Origin: Pseudomonadota bacterium
Lineage (GTDB): Bacteria > Pseudomonadota > Gammaproteobacteria > Steroidobacterales > Steroidobacteraceae
Assembly (NCBI GenBank): GCA_026398735.1
Contig: JAPLSH010000003.1
Span: 62,001-126,000, forward strand
Direction: 5' to 3'
Length of the DNA: 64,000 nt
Made by a program: the position numbers and the translations under genes. Numbering within the stretch: the first letter of the stretch is position 1; each line of letters starts with the position of its first letter. The notes under the pieces were generated by a model, which saw only the letters and a list, made by a program, of their open reading frames with translations, had not been told where the DNA came from and did not search any database. Shown here in pieces: positions 16,876-26,194 of this stretch.

Positions 16876-18857
16876 GCTGAGTGCTCCCGTTTGACGCTCA
16901 AGTGGCTGTTGGCCACCAGCGGTTCGATAAATGCCAATCCTGCTGCCAGCAACAACAGCCAGAACCATACCGGCATCCAGCCGACCTGCGTGGCGGTCAC
17001 GGCACCAGTCTGCGCCGCAGGCGTGGCCATCTGCTGCCATTCATCGATGCGTTGATCTGCCAGACGCTGCAACTGTGATTCACGCGGATCGATGTGGACA
17101 GCCAGCCATTGGCTGCGACCGCCACCACGCAACTCATAAAAGCCCGCCTGTGTTGGTGCCAGCCGCAATTCGTCGCTACCACTGTCGAGTAATGCAGCGC
17201 GGCGACCATCGGGTGCAAACACTTGCACTCCTGCCCCGGCGTTGAGGGGCCTTGTGAATACGCCGCCCACTGTGGCTGACTCAACACGACCGCGCTCGCC
17301 GGCAAGCCAGGCCGTAGCCTCTGCCAGAAAGCCCACAAACTGCGGATGCAGTGCCAAGTCGTTCCAATCACGATCCAGCGCAGACGTGAGCAACAGCACA
17401 CGACCACGGCCAGGTTGCTGCTGCAGCAGCAGAGGGTCGCCACCTTCAAGCCGCAACAACACTTGGGTGCCTTCGGCGATCTGCACCGGCACATGACGGA
17501 AGAACCGCAATGCACGCCAATCGCCGACTTGCCGTAGTGCGGGATGACTGTCATCGACCTGCGCGATGCGCACCGCCTGCGAAGCCGCTGTAACGCCGGA
17601 CACCGCAGCGGCACGACCACCGATGACGGGCACTGTTGCCACGTTGTGACGACCCAAGGTCAACAACACACCGCCACCCGCCGCCGCATAGTCTTGCAGG
17701 CTGCGCGACTGAGCCGCATCGAGTTGCCCGGCATCGGCCACTGCAACCACGGCATAGTCATTGAGGGCGCGCCGCTTGAGCGCTGCCGTATCGATGACCT
17801 CTACGCGCAAACGCAACCCTTCTAAAGCCGCTAGCGCGGCGCGTAAATAGGCTGCGTCATCACCCGACGTGCTGGCGGCGACAACCAACACGCGAGGCTC
17901 GACGCGTCGCAATAGCTGGTGACCTGCATCATCCGCCGCTAACGCATCACCACCAGCCAATACCGCTGTGGCTCTGTGCTCGCCCTCACCGATCTGGCCT
18001 AGCGCAAAGTGTTCAACATAGGGCGCTGCATGTGTGGCCTCCAGCAGCTTGCGGCCGCGTTCGACCCCATCCACCAGCAGGCGCAGTTCGCGCGGCTTAC
18101 CCAGCGGCAAATCGCCGCCGATCGTCACATCGACGGTATTGGCCGCTGTGGCCGACAACTGCACTGCGTCTATATATTGGTTGGCCGCCGGTTCACGGCC
18201 TGCATCGATCAGATCCAGCGTCATGCCCTGCGGTGGCTGCAGATCTGCCAGATGCAGTGGACTTCCAGAAGCCTGCAGATCGGTGATCACGTGCAGCACG
18301 ACCGGCTGCCCAGAGCCCTCAGACAACGATGCCGCCGCACCCATCAGATTGCCGTAGTCCAGACGCGACTGCCCTGGTGTCAGATCACGCAAGCTCGCGC
18401 GTAGCGGGCCGGCATCACTGGCAAACACCGCCGCTTGCAACACGCGCACCTGGTGGTCGGCTGCGGCAAGCAACACTCGATCACCGCCCCGCAGGCCATC
18501 CAGTATGACGCCAGCCTGCTGCTGGGCTTTTGCCCATACGCCCTCGCGCTGCATCGACAGTGACGTATCGAGCACCAGCAAATGCAGGCGGGCATCGGCC
18601 TGTGCGCCAGCACTGGGTTTACGGGGCCACTGCGGCCCTGCCAGCGCCAGCACCAGCAAGATCAGCAGAGCCAGACGCAGTGCCAGCAGCAGCCAGTAAC
18701 GCAATTGCTGACGACGACTGCGGCGCACCTCGCCGGCTTCGATGAGCATCAGCGATGCAAACGGTCGACGCTCGTCCGTGCGCCGCGCGAAGCGATGCAA
18801 CCACAGGGGCAGTCCAACGCCCAACAAGCCGAGCAAAAATAGCGGTGCCAGCCACAT
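16872..18857 (-). CDS. BatA-like membrane protein with von Willebrand A domain
   Basis: 661 aa. It opens with MWLAPLFLLGLLGVGLPLWLHRF and a second helix LLLALRLALLILLVLALAGPQWP, the classic BatA N-terminal layout. A VWA domain starts at LHLLVLDTSLSMQREG (MIDAS D-x-S-x-S) around residue 92. The remainder is a large extracytoplasmic part and a C-terminal helix MPVWFWLLLLAAGLAFIEPLVA. It lies between DUF58 (3 bp upstream) and DUF4175 (4-bp overlap). VWA/MoxR operons are thought to act in assembly or quality control of envelope complexes. Confidence 0.88.
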   Translation of the reverse strand: MWLAPLFLLGLLGVGLPLWLHRFARRTDERRPFASLMLIEAGEVRRSRRQQLRYWLLLALRLALLILLVLALAGPQWPRKPSAGAQADARLHLLVLDTSLSMQREGVWAKAQQQAGVILDGLRGGDRVLLAAADHQVRVLQAAVFASDAGPLRASLRDLTPGQSRLDYGNLMGAAASLSEGSGQPVVLHVITDLQASGSPLHLADLQPPQGMTLDLIDAGREPAANQYIDAVQLSATAANTVDVTIGGDLPLGKPRELRLLVDGVERGRKLLEATHAAPYVEHFALGQIGEGEHRATAVLAGGDALAADDAGHQLLRRVEPRVLVVAASTSGDDAAYLRAALAALEGLRLRVEVIDTAALKRRALNDYAVVAVADAGQLDAAQSRSLQDYAAAGGGVLLTLGRHNVATVPVIGGRAAAVSGVTAASQAVRIAQVDDSHPALRQVGDWRALRFFRHVPVQIAEGTQVLLRLEGGDPLLLQQQPGRGRVLLLTSALDRDWNDLALHPQFVGFLAEATAWLAGERGRVESATVGGVFTRPLNAGAGVQVFAPDGRRAALLDSGSDELRLAPTQAGFYELRGGGRSQWLAVHIDPRESQLQRLADQRIDEWQQMATPAAQTGAVTATQVGWMPVWFWLLLLAAGLAFIEPLVANSHLSVKREHSA

Positions 18858-18860
18858 GGT

Positions 18861-19760
18861 TCAGCCGCGCCTCTGTCGCAATTGCAGATAGCGGCGCAGC
18901 GCCTGATCCAAGCGTTCGTCGGTGACCACCAGCGTGTGCTGCGCGCCGGTGGCCGCGACCGCATCACGCAACGACTCAAGGTGCGCCTGCAAGCGAGCCG
19001 GATAGACCTTGGCCAGATAGTCGGGCGACACCTCACGCTGCTCGCCGGACTCCAAGTCCTGCAGCATTACCGACTCGTCCCAATCAGGACTCATTTCCTG
19101 ACGGTCGAGCACCTGAAACACCATGACGTCGTGGCCGCGCTGCGCCAGCGGTCGCACGGCGCGCGTCAGCGCTTCTGCGTCGCAGTACAGATCAGAGATC
19201 AAAGCCACTAGTCCGCGCTGACCCTGCTGTCCTGCCATTGGTTGCAAGGCGGTCTGAATGTCGGTCGACTCGCCGGGCTGCACAGCATCCAGCGCATGCA
19301 GTAAGGCACCCAGGCTTCCAGCACGACTGCTGGGCGGCAGCCAACTGCGCAACTGCCTGTCAAACACCAGCAAACCCACCGGGTCATGCTGCTGGGTGGC
19401 CATATAGCCCAGTGCAGCAGCCAAAAACTGTGCGTACCGCAACTTAGTCACCGGGCCCGAGCCATAGCCCATCGAGGCACTGGCATCCAGAGCCACCAAC
19501 AATCGCGTGTTGGTCTCGCCTTCATAGCGACGAATGTAAGTGCGATCGGTCCGCGCATACACGTTCCAATCGACATGCCGCGGATCATCACCCTCGGCAT
19601 AAGCGCGGTACTCAGCAAACTCCTGGCTAAAGCCAAAGCGCCGCGACCGGTGCAGGCCGTGAAAGAAGCCCTCGACTGCGCTGCGCGCCACCAACTCGAG
19701 CGTGCCCAATGCTGCCAAGGCAGACGGCAACAGCAACGAATTGCGGGTGGCAGCGCTCAT
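18861..19760 (-). CDS. DUF58-domain protein of the MoxR operon
   Basis: 299 aa soluble protein. The DUF58 signature is clear: EFAEYRAYAEGDDPRHVDWNVYARTDRTYIRRYEGE (cut here and there in the family as R-x-Y-x-x-GD-x-R-x-I-D-W). It is followed by a VWA-like core, LLVALDASASMGYG, with the MIDAS pattern. DUF58 proteins nearly always sit between a MoxR ATPase and BatA-like genes, as here (4 bp after moxR, 3 bp before the BatA gene). It probably connects the ATPase to the membrane partners. Confidence 0.9.
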   Translation of the reverse strand: MSAATRNSLLLPSALAALGTLELVARSAVEGFFHGLHRSRRFGFSQEFAEYRAYAEGDDPRHVDWNVYARTDRTYIRRYEGETNTRLLVALDASASMGYGSGPVTKLRYAQFLAAALGYMATQQHDPVGLLVFDRQLRSWLPPSSRAGSLGALLHALDAVQPGESTDIQTALQPMAGQQGQRGLVALISDLYCDAEALTRAVRPLAQRGHDVMVFQVLDRQEMSPDWDESVMLQDLESGEQREVSPDYLAKVYPARLQAHLESLRDAVAATGAQHTLVVTDERLDQALRRYLQLRQRRG

Positions 19761-19764
19761 GAGT

Positions 19765-20778
19765 TTAAGCCGGTACCACGCTATCGATGATCTGTCGCAG
19801 CACGTCGTCTGTGCTCAAACCATCGGACTCAGCCTGATAATTGGTGAGCACGCGATGGCGCAGCACCGGCATGGCCAGTGCACGCAGGTCCTCGGTGGTG
19901 ACGTGATAGCGACCCTGCATCAATGCACGGGCCTTGGCTGCCAGCGCCAGAAACTGCGTAGCACGCAAGCTGGCACCATAGCGCACGTACTTGCGCACCA
20001 GCTCAGACGCCTGCGTATCTGTCGGCCGCGTAGCACGCACCAGCTGCACTGCTTTGCGGGCAATGTCGTCTGCCAAAGGCACCTGCCGCACCAGCCATTG
20101 GAACTTGAGAATGTCTGCGGCTGTGGTGCAAGCAATCACTTCCGGTGGATCAATACGCGAGGTATTGGCCTGCATCACCGCCAACTCATCGTCAGCGCCC
20201 AAGTAGTCGAGCAGCACGTTGAACAGGAAGCGATCCAACTGTGCTTCGGGCAACGGGTAGGTGCCTTCCATTTCGATGGGGTTTTGCGTGGCCAACACAA
20301 AGAACGGCGCTTCCAGGGTGCGCGTATTGCCGCGCACCGTAACCGAGCGCTCTTGCATGGCTTCAAGCAATGCAGACTGTGTTTTGGGCGGCGTACGGTT
20401 GATTTCATCAGCCAGCAGAACCTGCGCAAACACCGGGCCCGGCACAAAGCTCCAGCGACGCTGACCGGTGGCGTTGTCCTCTTCCAGAATGTCGGTACCA
20501 GTGATGTCGGTGGGCATCAGGTCTGGCGTGAACTGGATGCGCTTGAATGACAGCCCCAGTGCTGTAGCCAAGGTGCGTACCAGCAAGGTTTTGGCAGTGC
20601 CGGGCATGCCGGTGATGAGGCAGTGGCCACCCACCAGCAGCGTGACCAGCAGCTGCTCAACCACTTCGTCCTGACCGACGATGAGTTTGCGGATTTCGCC
20701 GCGAATACCGGTGAGCGTTTGGGTAAAGCGCTCGACCAGCTCGCGCGGATCAGCTTCAGGTACGGTGTGATCGGTCAT
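19765..20778 (-). CDS. MoxR-family AAA+ ATPase
   Basis: 337 aa. Walker A is CLITGMPGTAKTLLVRT; Walker B is VLLADEINRTPPKTQSALLEAMQE; sensor 1 lies in FFVLATQNPIEMEGTYPLPEAQLDRF, which is the MoxR signature. The C-terminal lid ends with LRHRVLTNYQAESDGLSTDDVLRQI. MoxR ATPases act as chaperone-like remodelers for metal or cofactor insertion and complex maturation together with VWA proteins. Its ATG at 20778 overlaps the stop of the metallopeptidase gene (ATGA). Confidence 0.95.
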   Translation of the reverse strand: MTDHTVPEADPRELVERFTQTLTGIRGEIRKLIVGQDEVVEQLLVTLLVGGHCLITGMPGTAKTLLVRTLATALGLSFKRIQFTPDLMPTDITGTDILEEDNATGQRRWSFVPGPVFAQVLLADEINRTPPKTQSALLEAMQERSVTVRGNTRTLEAPFFVLATQNPIEMEGTYPLPEAQLDRFLFNVLLDYLGADDELAVMQANTSRIDPPEVIACTTAADILKFQWLVRQVPLADDIARKAVQLVRATRPTDTQASELVRKYVRYGASLRATQFLALAAKARALMQGRYHVTTEDLRALAMPVLRHRVLTNYQAESDGLSTDDVLRQIIDSVVPA

Positions 20779-23021
20779 GGTGCGGGTTCTCCACGCAGTT
20801 CAAGCAGGAATTGTTGTGCAGGACGAAAGTGGGGCGCGATCTCCAGCGACTGCAGCGCGTGGCGCCGGGCTAAGACCGCATTGCCGGCAGCGGCTTCGGC
20901 ACGCGCCAGTCCCAGCCACGCGGTGGCCGGGTCCTGAGTCTGCAAGGCCAGCAGCGCCCGGTATTCGCGTCGCGCCTCAAGCGGCTTGCCGGTTTTGAGC
21001 AGTTGCTCACCCAGCGGCTGGTGATCGGCCAGGGCCAAGGGATCGACGAAGTTCAGGGCCACACGCACTGGCAATGCCTCGGCTTCGCGACCTGCCTCGG
21101 ACAGCAGCTGCACCAGCTGTCGTTGACCTTCAGGGTCCCAGCCCCCTGCAGCACGCCATGCCAGCAGGGCTTCGATGGCAGCGGGCTTATCGCCAGCACC
21201 CAATCGCGCGGCAGCCAGCAGCAAATACCCACTGGCAGAGCCGGTGTATTCGGGCAGCACTTGCACGGCCTCGCGCGCCGCACGAGTCGCCGCTTCCCAG
21301 TCTTTCTTTTCAAGTGCTGTTTGAGCGGCGCGCAGTTGCACCCGCAGCCGCTTGGGATCTGCTGCCCAGGGTGCAAAGCGCTGCTTCATGAACGCCGCAA
21401 ACTCAATGTCGAAGGCTTCACTGCTGAGCCCCAGTGCCGCCTGCACTGCCGCAGGTACTGTTGTGTCGCGCTGATACTGATGCAGCAGGGCCACCAGTTT
21501 GTCGATGCCATGGCGCTGCTCGATAAACAGGCACACCAATCCCGCTTGCGCATAAGAGACTTGCACCTGGCCTTCATAGGCCGGGCGCATAAAGCCTTCG
21601 TCCAGACGCGCCACCGGTAGCAGCTTGCCGGCAGACCAGGCATCGAGCACGTTGGGCTCGATGGCCACGCCCGGTGTCGGGCCGGTACGCCACTCTTCGA
21701 ACACCGACAGACCTTCACTGAGCCACCGCGGCACGCGGTGATCGGTCGCCGACAACGAGAACACATGTGCCAACTCATGCCACAGCGTACTGCCCCAATG
21801 AAAATCACCCGTTCGCCGTCCTGAAGGACTGTCCATTGCCACAACATCACCAAACGTCACACCCAACAGGCCGATGCCAGGCAAGCCCGCAGTACGCACC
21901 GCAAAGTCATCGTGATTGGGATAGAGCTCAATGCGGATGGGCCGCTTCGGCTGCCAGCCATAACGTGCACTGAAGCTGGCAATCGCTTGGCGTGCAAGCT
22001 GCTCAACGTAAGGCTGCAACACAGCGGATTCTTTGCGATGTAACAGCAGCGCCAGCGGCGGCGAGCTGCTTTGCTCGACGGTGTATTGCGGCAAGGTGTC
22101 GAGTACGCGCAGCGTATTAACTGTGGTGGCGCTGAACGGATCGCCCGCGTAAGCGCGCTCTAACGCGCGACGCGCGCCGTCGGCATCACCCAAACGCAGC
22201 TGGTTTACGCCAAGCTCCTCCAGCGCCTGCCAGTTGTCGGGCTCGACCTGCACCGCACGTTGCAACCACTGCGCGGCCTCGCGATAGCGACGCCGCATGA
22301 TCTCGGTACGTGCCAAGGTGGCATGGATGTCGCCATAGCGCGGATTAAAGCGTAGCGCTTTATCTACTGTTGCTTGCGGATCGCGCCCTGCAGCCAACTC
22401 GGCCGCGGCCAACGCCGACAAAGCTGCCAGCGGCGTGCGCTGCTGCGACTCCAGCAGCGTCAGCGCACGCGTCGCGCTGTCTATGGCCGCTGCTGTATCG
22501 CCGGCATCGAGCTGCAATTGCGAGGTAATCAACAAAGGTTCAGAGCGCTGCGGCTGCTGCGCAGCCAGCTTGCCGAGCTCTTCCAGCGCTGCGCCACCTT
22601 GAAAGCGCTGTGCGCCCAGCTCTGCAGCGGCCACCTGCAACTCAAACGAATTAGCGTCCAGCTGTTGAGCCTCCGCGAATAACGCAGCAGCCTCTGCATA
22701 TTGGTGTGCAGCCAGATACAGCCGACCCCATCGCAATCGTGGTTGCACGCTGCGCGGCGCAGCTGCGGCAGCAGCTCGAAACAGCTCGTTGGCAGCGCGC
22801 AGATCGCCCAAGGCCCACTGTGCCTCGGCACGCACCAGCGCAGGTGCTGCGCTATTGGCCAAGGCCTGATAGCAGCGACGCGACTCGGCTTGCCGGCCGC
22901 GGTCACGATCGGTATCGCAGGATCGCAGCGTAGCGGCGCGCTGTGGATCACCATCAAATTGCAGCGCTGCTGCCGCCGGCAGCAGGCCGACCGCCAAGAC
23001 ACACATCAGCAGCCGCTTCAT
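20775..23021 (-). CDS. Secreted TPR protein with peptidase MA-like (HExxH) domain
   Basis: 748 aa with an N-terminal signal peptide (MKRLLMCVLAVGLLPAAAALQ). Residues about 20-310 are TPR-like helical repeats (WALGDLRAANELFRAAAAAAP and similar). A gluzincin-type zinc site follows, WHELAHVFSLS (HELAH), with the downstream Glu in WLSEGLSVFEEW. More TPR-like repeats close the C-terminus. It is most likely a periplasmic metallopeptidase or a scaffold. Its start overlaps the caspase-like gene by 4 bp and its end overlaps moxR by 4 bp. Confidence 0.82.
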   Translation of the reverse strand: MKRLLMCVLAVGLLPAAAALQFDGDPQRAATLRSCDTDRDRGRQAESRRCYQALANSAAPALVRAEAQWALGDLRAANELFRAAAAAAPRSVQPRLRWGRLYLAAHQYAEAAALFAEAQQLDANSFELQVAAAELGAQRFQGGAALEELGKLAAQQPQRSEPLLITSQLQLDAGDTAAAIDSATRALTLLESQQRTPLAALSALAAAELAAGRDPQATVDKALRFNPRYGDIHATLARTEIMRRRYREAAQWLQRAVQVEPDNWQALEELGVNQLRLGDADGARRALERAYAGDPFSATTVNTLRVLDTLPQYTVEQSSSPPLALLLHRKESAVLQPYVEQLARQAIASFSARYGWQPKRPIRIELYPNHDDFAVRTAGLPGIGLLGVTFGDVVAMDSPSGRRTGDFHWGSTLWHELAHVFSLSATDHRVPRWLSEGLSVFEEWRTGPTPGVAIEPNVLDAWSAGKLLPVARLDEGFMRPAYEGQVQVSYAQAGLVCLFIEQRHGIDKLVALLHQYQRDTTVPAAVQAALGLSSEAFDIEFAAFMKQRFAPWAADPKRLRVQLRAAQTALEKKDWEAATRAAREAVQVLPEYTGSASGYLLLAAARLGAGDKPAAIEALLAWRAAGGWDPEGQRQLVQLLSEAGREAEALPVRVALNFVDPLALADHQPLGEQLLKTGKPLEARREYRALLALQTQDPATAWLGLARAEAAAGNAVLARRHALQSLEIAPHFRPAQQFLLELRGEPAP

Positions 23022-23956
23022 CGTGCACCCCCGGCCGTACTCAACTGCGCTTCACGCGCATCGATGCGTTGATCGAGCTTGGCGATTTCAACCAGCAAGG
23101 GCTCAAGCGCGCCATACCAAGCATCCTCGCTCATCGTGTCTTTGCGACTGCGCGCGGCATCTAGTCTTGCCTCAACTTGTTGCTGCTCACCGCGTAAAAC
23201 CTGTAACTGCGCATCAGCGGCGTACAGCGCTTTGGCGCCCAAGAGAGCCACCACGATGCGCGACGCGCCCTCGCCGACCATTTGAGCGTGTTCGGTAGCC
23301 AGTGCGGCATCAGCCTTGAACCCATCGGCCACTTGGCGCTCGGCAAAGTCATGCGCTTCCTGCGCTGTCACTGAGCCATCTTTGTCTCGATCAGCGGCAT
23401 CGGTGGTCAGCGCACGCTCCCACTGGCTGGCATAGCGCGTGGCATTACGCTCGGCACCGGATTTGGTTGCCGTGATGACCACGCGCTGGGTTCGTTGCAG
23501 AGGCTTGGCCAGTGCACCACTGGCACTGGTGGCCACCACCACCAGTTGCTGCACCGCGGGTGCGAAGGCATCGAGCAGCTTAACCAGACGCGCACCGGTC
23601 AGATCCGGGCCGGGCACGTTATAGCGGTAATCGCTGCCGTCATAACTGCCGTGCCCGATCAGCACCACGATCAACTGATCACCGCTGCGCAGCGTGCCAG
23701 CCAAGCTGGTCAACGACTGCTCTACCGCAGCCGCTGTAGCCGCTTCGGCGGACAACAGCCGCACGCGCTGCGCATCGCCGGCTACCGACTGTGAGGCATG
23801 GGCTATGTGGCTGGCTTGATCCGCAAAGCGCTTAGCGTACTCAGCCTCGCCGCCCAAGCCCGACACCACCAATACATGGACTGCGGCCTGCGCCGGCAAG
23901 CAGCACAGCAGCAGAAACCCCGCCAGCAAGCACCGTGAGGGCAGGCGGTGTTTCAC
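23018..23956 (-). CDS. Caspase/legumain-fold-like secreted protein with Ser at the usual Cys position
   Basis: 312 aa from a GTG at 23956 (GTGA overlap with the upstream VWA gene), with a signal peptide (CLLAGFLLLCCLPAQAA). The core reads DQLIVVLIGHGSYDG (catalytic-type His-Gly), then QQLVVVATSASGAL, where clan CD peptidases have a Cys before S/A-G. Here the aligned residues are Ser-Ala-Ser, so the nucleophile seems changed. A DxDxDG loop (DRDKDGSVTAQEAHDF) looks like an EF-hand. A C-terminal coiled coil follows. Fold assignment is by eye. Confidence 0.6.
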   Translation of the reverse strand: MKHRLPSRCLLAGFLLLCCLPAQAAVHVLVVSGLGGEAEYAKRFADQASHIAHASQSVAGDAQRVRLLSAEAATAAAVEQSLTSLAGTLRSGDQLIVVLIGHGSYDGSDYRYNVPGPDLTGARLVKLLDAFAPAVQQLVVVATSASGALAKPLQRTQRVVITATKSGAERNATRYASQWERALTTDAADRDKDGSVTAQEAHDFAERQVADGFKADAALATEHAQMVGEGASRIVVALLGAKALYAADAQLQVLRGEQQQVEARLDAARSRKDTMSEDAWYGALEPLLVEIAKLDQRIDAREAQLSTAGGAR

Positions 23957-26184
23957 AACCGCCCCCAGGCGCGACGCAACAGCCACTCGCCCGACTTGAG
24001 CAGTAGCAGCAACAAGAACAGCGCGGGCACGTTCCACAGGTCAAAGGTCTCCTGCTCAATGCGACCAGCATGCGAATAACGGATGGCCTCGGGCAACTCG
24101 GCCAGATCATCCAACTGCCAATAGCGCCCGCCGGTCAAGGCGGCAATGCGCTGCAACATGGATTGGTGCTGATAGTCGCCGAAGGCTTCGCGCACACCAC
24201 TGTTGCGACGCAGGTGAGTGGTCGCCTCGCCAATCACCTGCTTGCCCCGGGTCGCTTGCATCTGCAGGCGGTACAGTCCGGACGCCTCGGCGTTGAGGGT
24301 GGCGCTATAGCGACCATCACCGCGACCAGAGGGCACCAGACGCCAGCTGCTGTTGGCACTGGCTTCTGAGGCCATATCGATCGACACCACGGCGTCGTTA
24401 ACCGGCTTGAACTGTGCATCGAGGATTTCTGCCTCGATGGGTATGGCTGACTGATCATCAAACACACGCTGGGGGATTCGTAGCGATATTTGCTGAGACG
24501 CTCCGGCTGCCAGGCCATGCAGCAACTGCCGCCAGAACAGGCCATGACGACCGTCATCGTGGGACAAGCGCATTTGCCAATGCCAAGTGCTGGCAGTGCC
24601 CAACAGCCAGCTGCTGCCGCGCCCATAACGCTGAGTGACCAGCAAGGGCTGCGCCACACCATTGGCCAGCGCCTCCAGCAACACCGTGGCACCGGGCCGC
24701 AGTGCGCCCAGCGATTGCACATCGGTGAGCAGCGGCAAACCGTTCCAGCGCGCCGGTGTGTCAGTTGCGCTGGCGCCTAACTGCAGCAACGGCGATTCAA
24801 GACCATAGACAGTGGGGCGCGCCCGCACGTTGCGGACCATTAATGTGGGCGGAGCAGACACTGGCAGCGCCGCAGGCAAGACTTGCGCAACCGGTGCACG
24901 ACCCCAACCGCCATCGCCCAAGCCATCGCGCGCACCCAGCATCAACAAGCCACCGCCGCGGCGATCAACAAAATCACGCAAGGCTGCATGCTGCAGGTCG
25001 TTAAGCGTGGCCGCGTCCAGACTGCCTATTACCACCGCGTCGTAGGCAAACAGACTGGCCGCATCGGGCGGAAAACCGTTGACCAACTCCTGTGGTGAGC
25101 CCACACCCTGGCGGTACCAGCGATTGGGTGTGGCGCGCACCATGCTGACCAAGCGCAGCGCCGCATCACCTTCCATTGCACGCCGGATGAACTTGTATTC
25201 CCAGCGCGGCTCACCCTCGACATACAACACACTGCGACGACGGGCGCTCACATCGACCACGGCACTGCGCGTGTTGTTGGCAACGTTGGTCTCGGCCGGC
25301 AGCGCATCGACCTCAAAGCGCAGATCGTGCAGGCCAGCCGTAGCCAAGGGCACATCTACCGTCGTAGTGGTAAGTCCTGCACCGGGTCGCAGCGCCACAT
25401 CCAGAGCGGCGCGCAATTGCCCACCGTCATACACGCGCAAGCGCGCGCTGCGCTGTGCCTGATGGGCAATCGACACCTGCGCTCGCAGCGTGTCACCCAC
25501 TGCAGCGTCTTCGTCGACAGTAACCTGTGCCAGTTCCAGATCATTGCTAGCGACCAACGGGCCCACGCCCACGGTGTGCACGGGAATACCGGCAGCAGCG
25601 ATAGCGCGCAGACCCTCTTCATCCAAGCTATCGCCATTCTCAGCGCCATCGCTGACCAGCACGACCGCAGCCAAGGGCACGCTGCCGGCGCTTTGCAGCA
25701 CCTCGCGCAGCGCCGTACCGATTCGCGTTACTGGTGCAAAGGTTGCAGCAGCGGGAGCATCGATGGGACGCGCATGGTCAGTGAACTCGTAGCGCCGCAG
25801 GCTGGCGCTGCGCTGTACCGCAGGCAGTGCCGCCACTTGCAGCGCATCCAACGCCGCATCGCGACGCGGCTTGGCACCGCCGGTCATGCTGGGTGAGGCA
25901 TCGACCAGTAACGCCACCACATTGCCCTGATCGCGGATGTGCTGCACCCGCAGTACCGGCCGCCACAGCGCCAGCAACACCACAGCAATGAAAGACAGTT
26001 GCAGTGCGGCCAATACGCCGCAACGCCACAACCCAAGGTGCCGTTGTCGCCACAACGACCAGCACACCAGTACCAATGCGACAGCCATCGCGGCCCACAT
26101 CCACAGCAACGGCCATCCACGCGCTAGCGATAACTCGCCAGTGCGAAAGGCCATCGGGGAATGTTCCAGCAACAGCTCGAACAC
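23953..26184 (-). CDS. Membrane-anchored VWA / class-I GATase-like domain protein
   Basis: 743 aa from a GTG at 26184, which has AAGGAAG seven bases upstream. Two N-terminal helices (WMWAAMAVALVLVCWSLW and GVLAALQLSFIAVVLLALW) are followed by a VWA domain starting VALLVDASPSMTGG and VLVSDGAENGDSLDEEG. A GATase-like domain follows (VLYVEGEPRWEYKFIRRAM, RGGGLLMLGARDGLGDGGWG). A C-terminal helix anchors the protein again. This is the usual third large partner in MoxR operons, facing the periplasm. It is translated just after the broken DUF4159 gene. Confidence 0.85.
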   Translation of the reverse strand: MFELLLEHSPMAFRTGELSLARGWPLLWMWAAMAVALVLVCWSLWRQRHLGLWRCGVLAALQLSFIAVVLLALWRPVLRVQHIRDQGNVVALLVDASPSMTGGAKPRRDAALDALQVAALPAVQRSASLRRYEFTDHARPIDAPAAATFAPVTRIGTALREVLQSAGSVPLAAVVLVSDGAENGDSLDEEGLRAIAAAGIPVHTVGVGPLVASNDLELAQVTVDEDAAVGDTLRAQVSIAHQAQRSARLRVYDGGQLRAALDVALRPGAGLTTTTVDVPLATAGLHDLRFEVDALPAETNVANNTRSAVVDVSARRRSVLYVEGEPRWEYKFIRRAMEGDAALRLVSMVRATPNRWYRQGVGSPQELVNGFPPDAASLFAYDAVVIGSLDAATLNDLQHAALRDFVDRRGGGLLMLGARDGLGDGGWGRAPVAQVLPAALPVSAPPTLMVRNVRARPTVYGLESPLLQLGASATDTPARWNGLPLLTDVQSLGALRPGATVLLEALANGVAQPLLVTQRYGRGSSWLLGTASTWHWQMRLSHDDGRHGLFWRQLLHGLAAGASQQISLRIPQRVFDDQSAIPIEAEILDAQFKPVNDAVVSIDMASEASANSSWRLVPSGRGDGRYSATLNAEASGLYRLQMQATRGKQVIGEATTHLRRNSGVREAFGDYQHQSMLQRIAALTGGRYWQLDDLAELPEAIRYSHAGRIEQETFDLWNVPALFLLLLLLKSGEWLLRRAWGRL

Positions 26185-26194
26185 GGCAGCTTCC

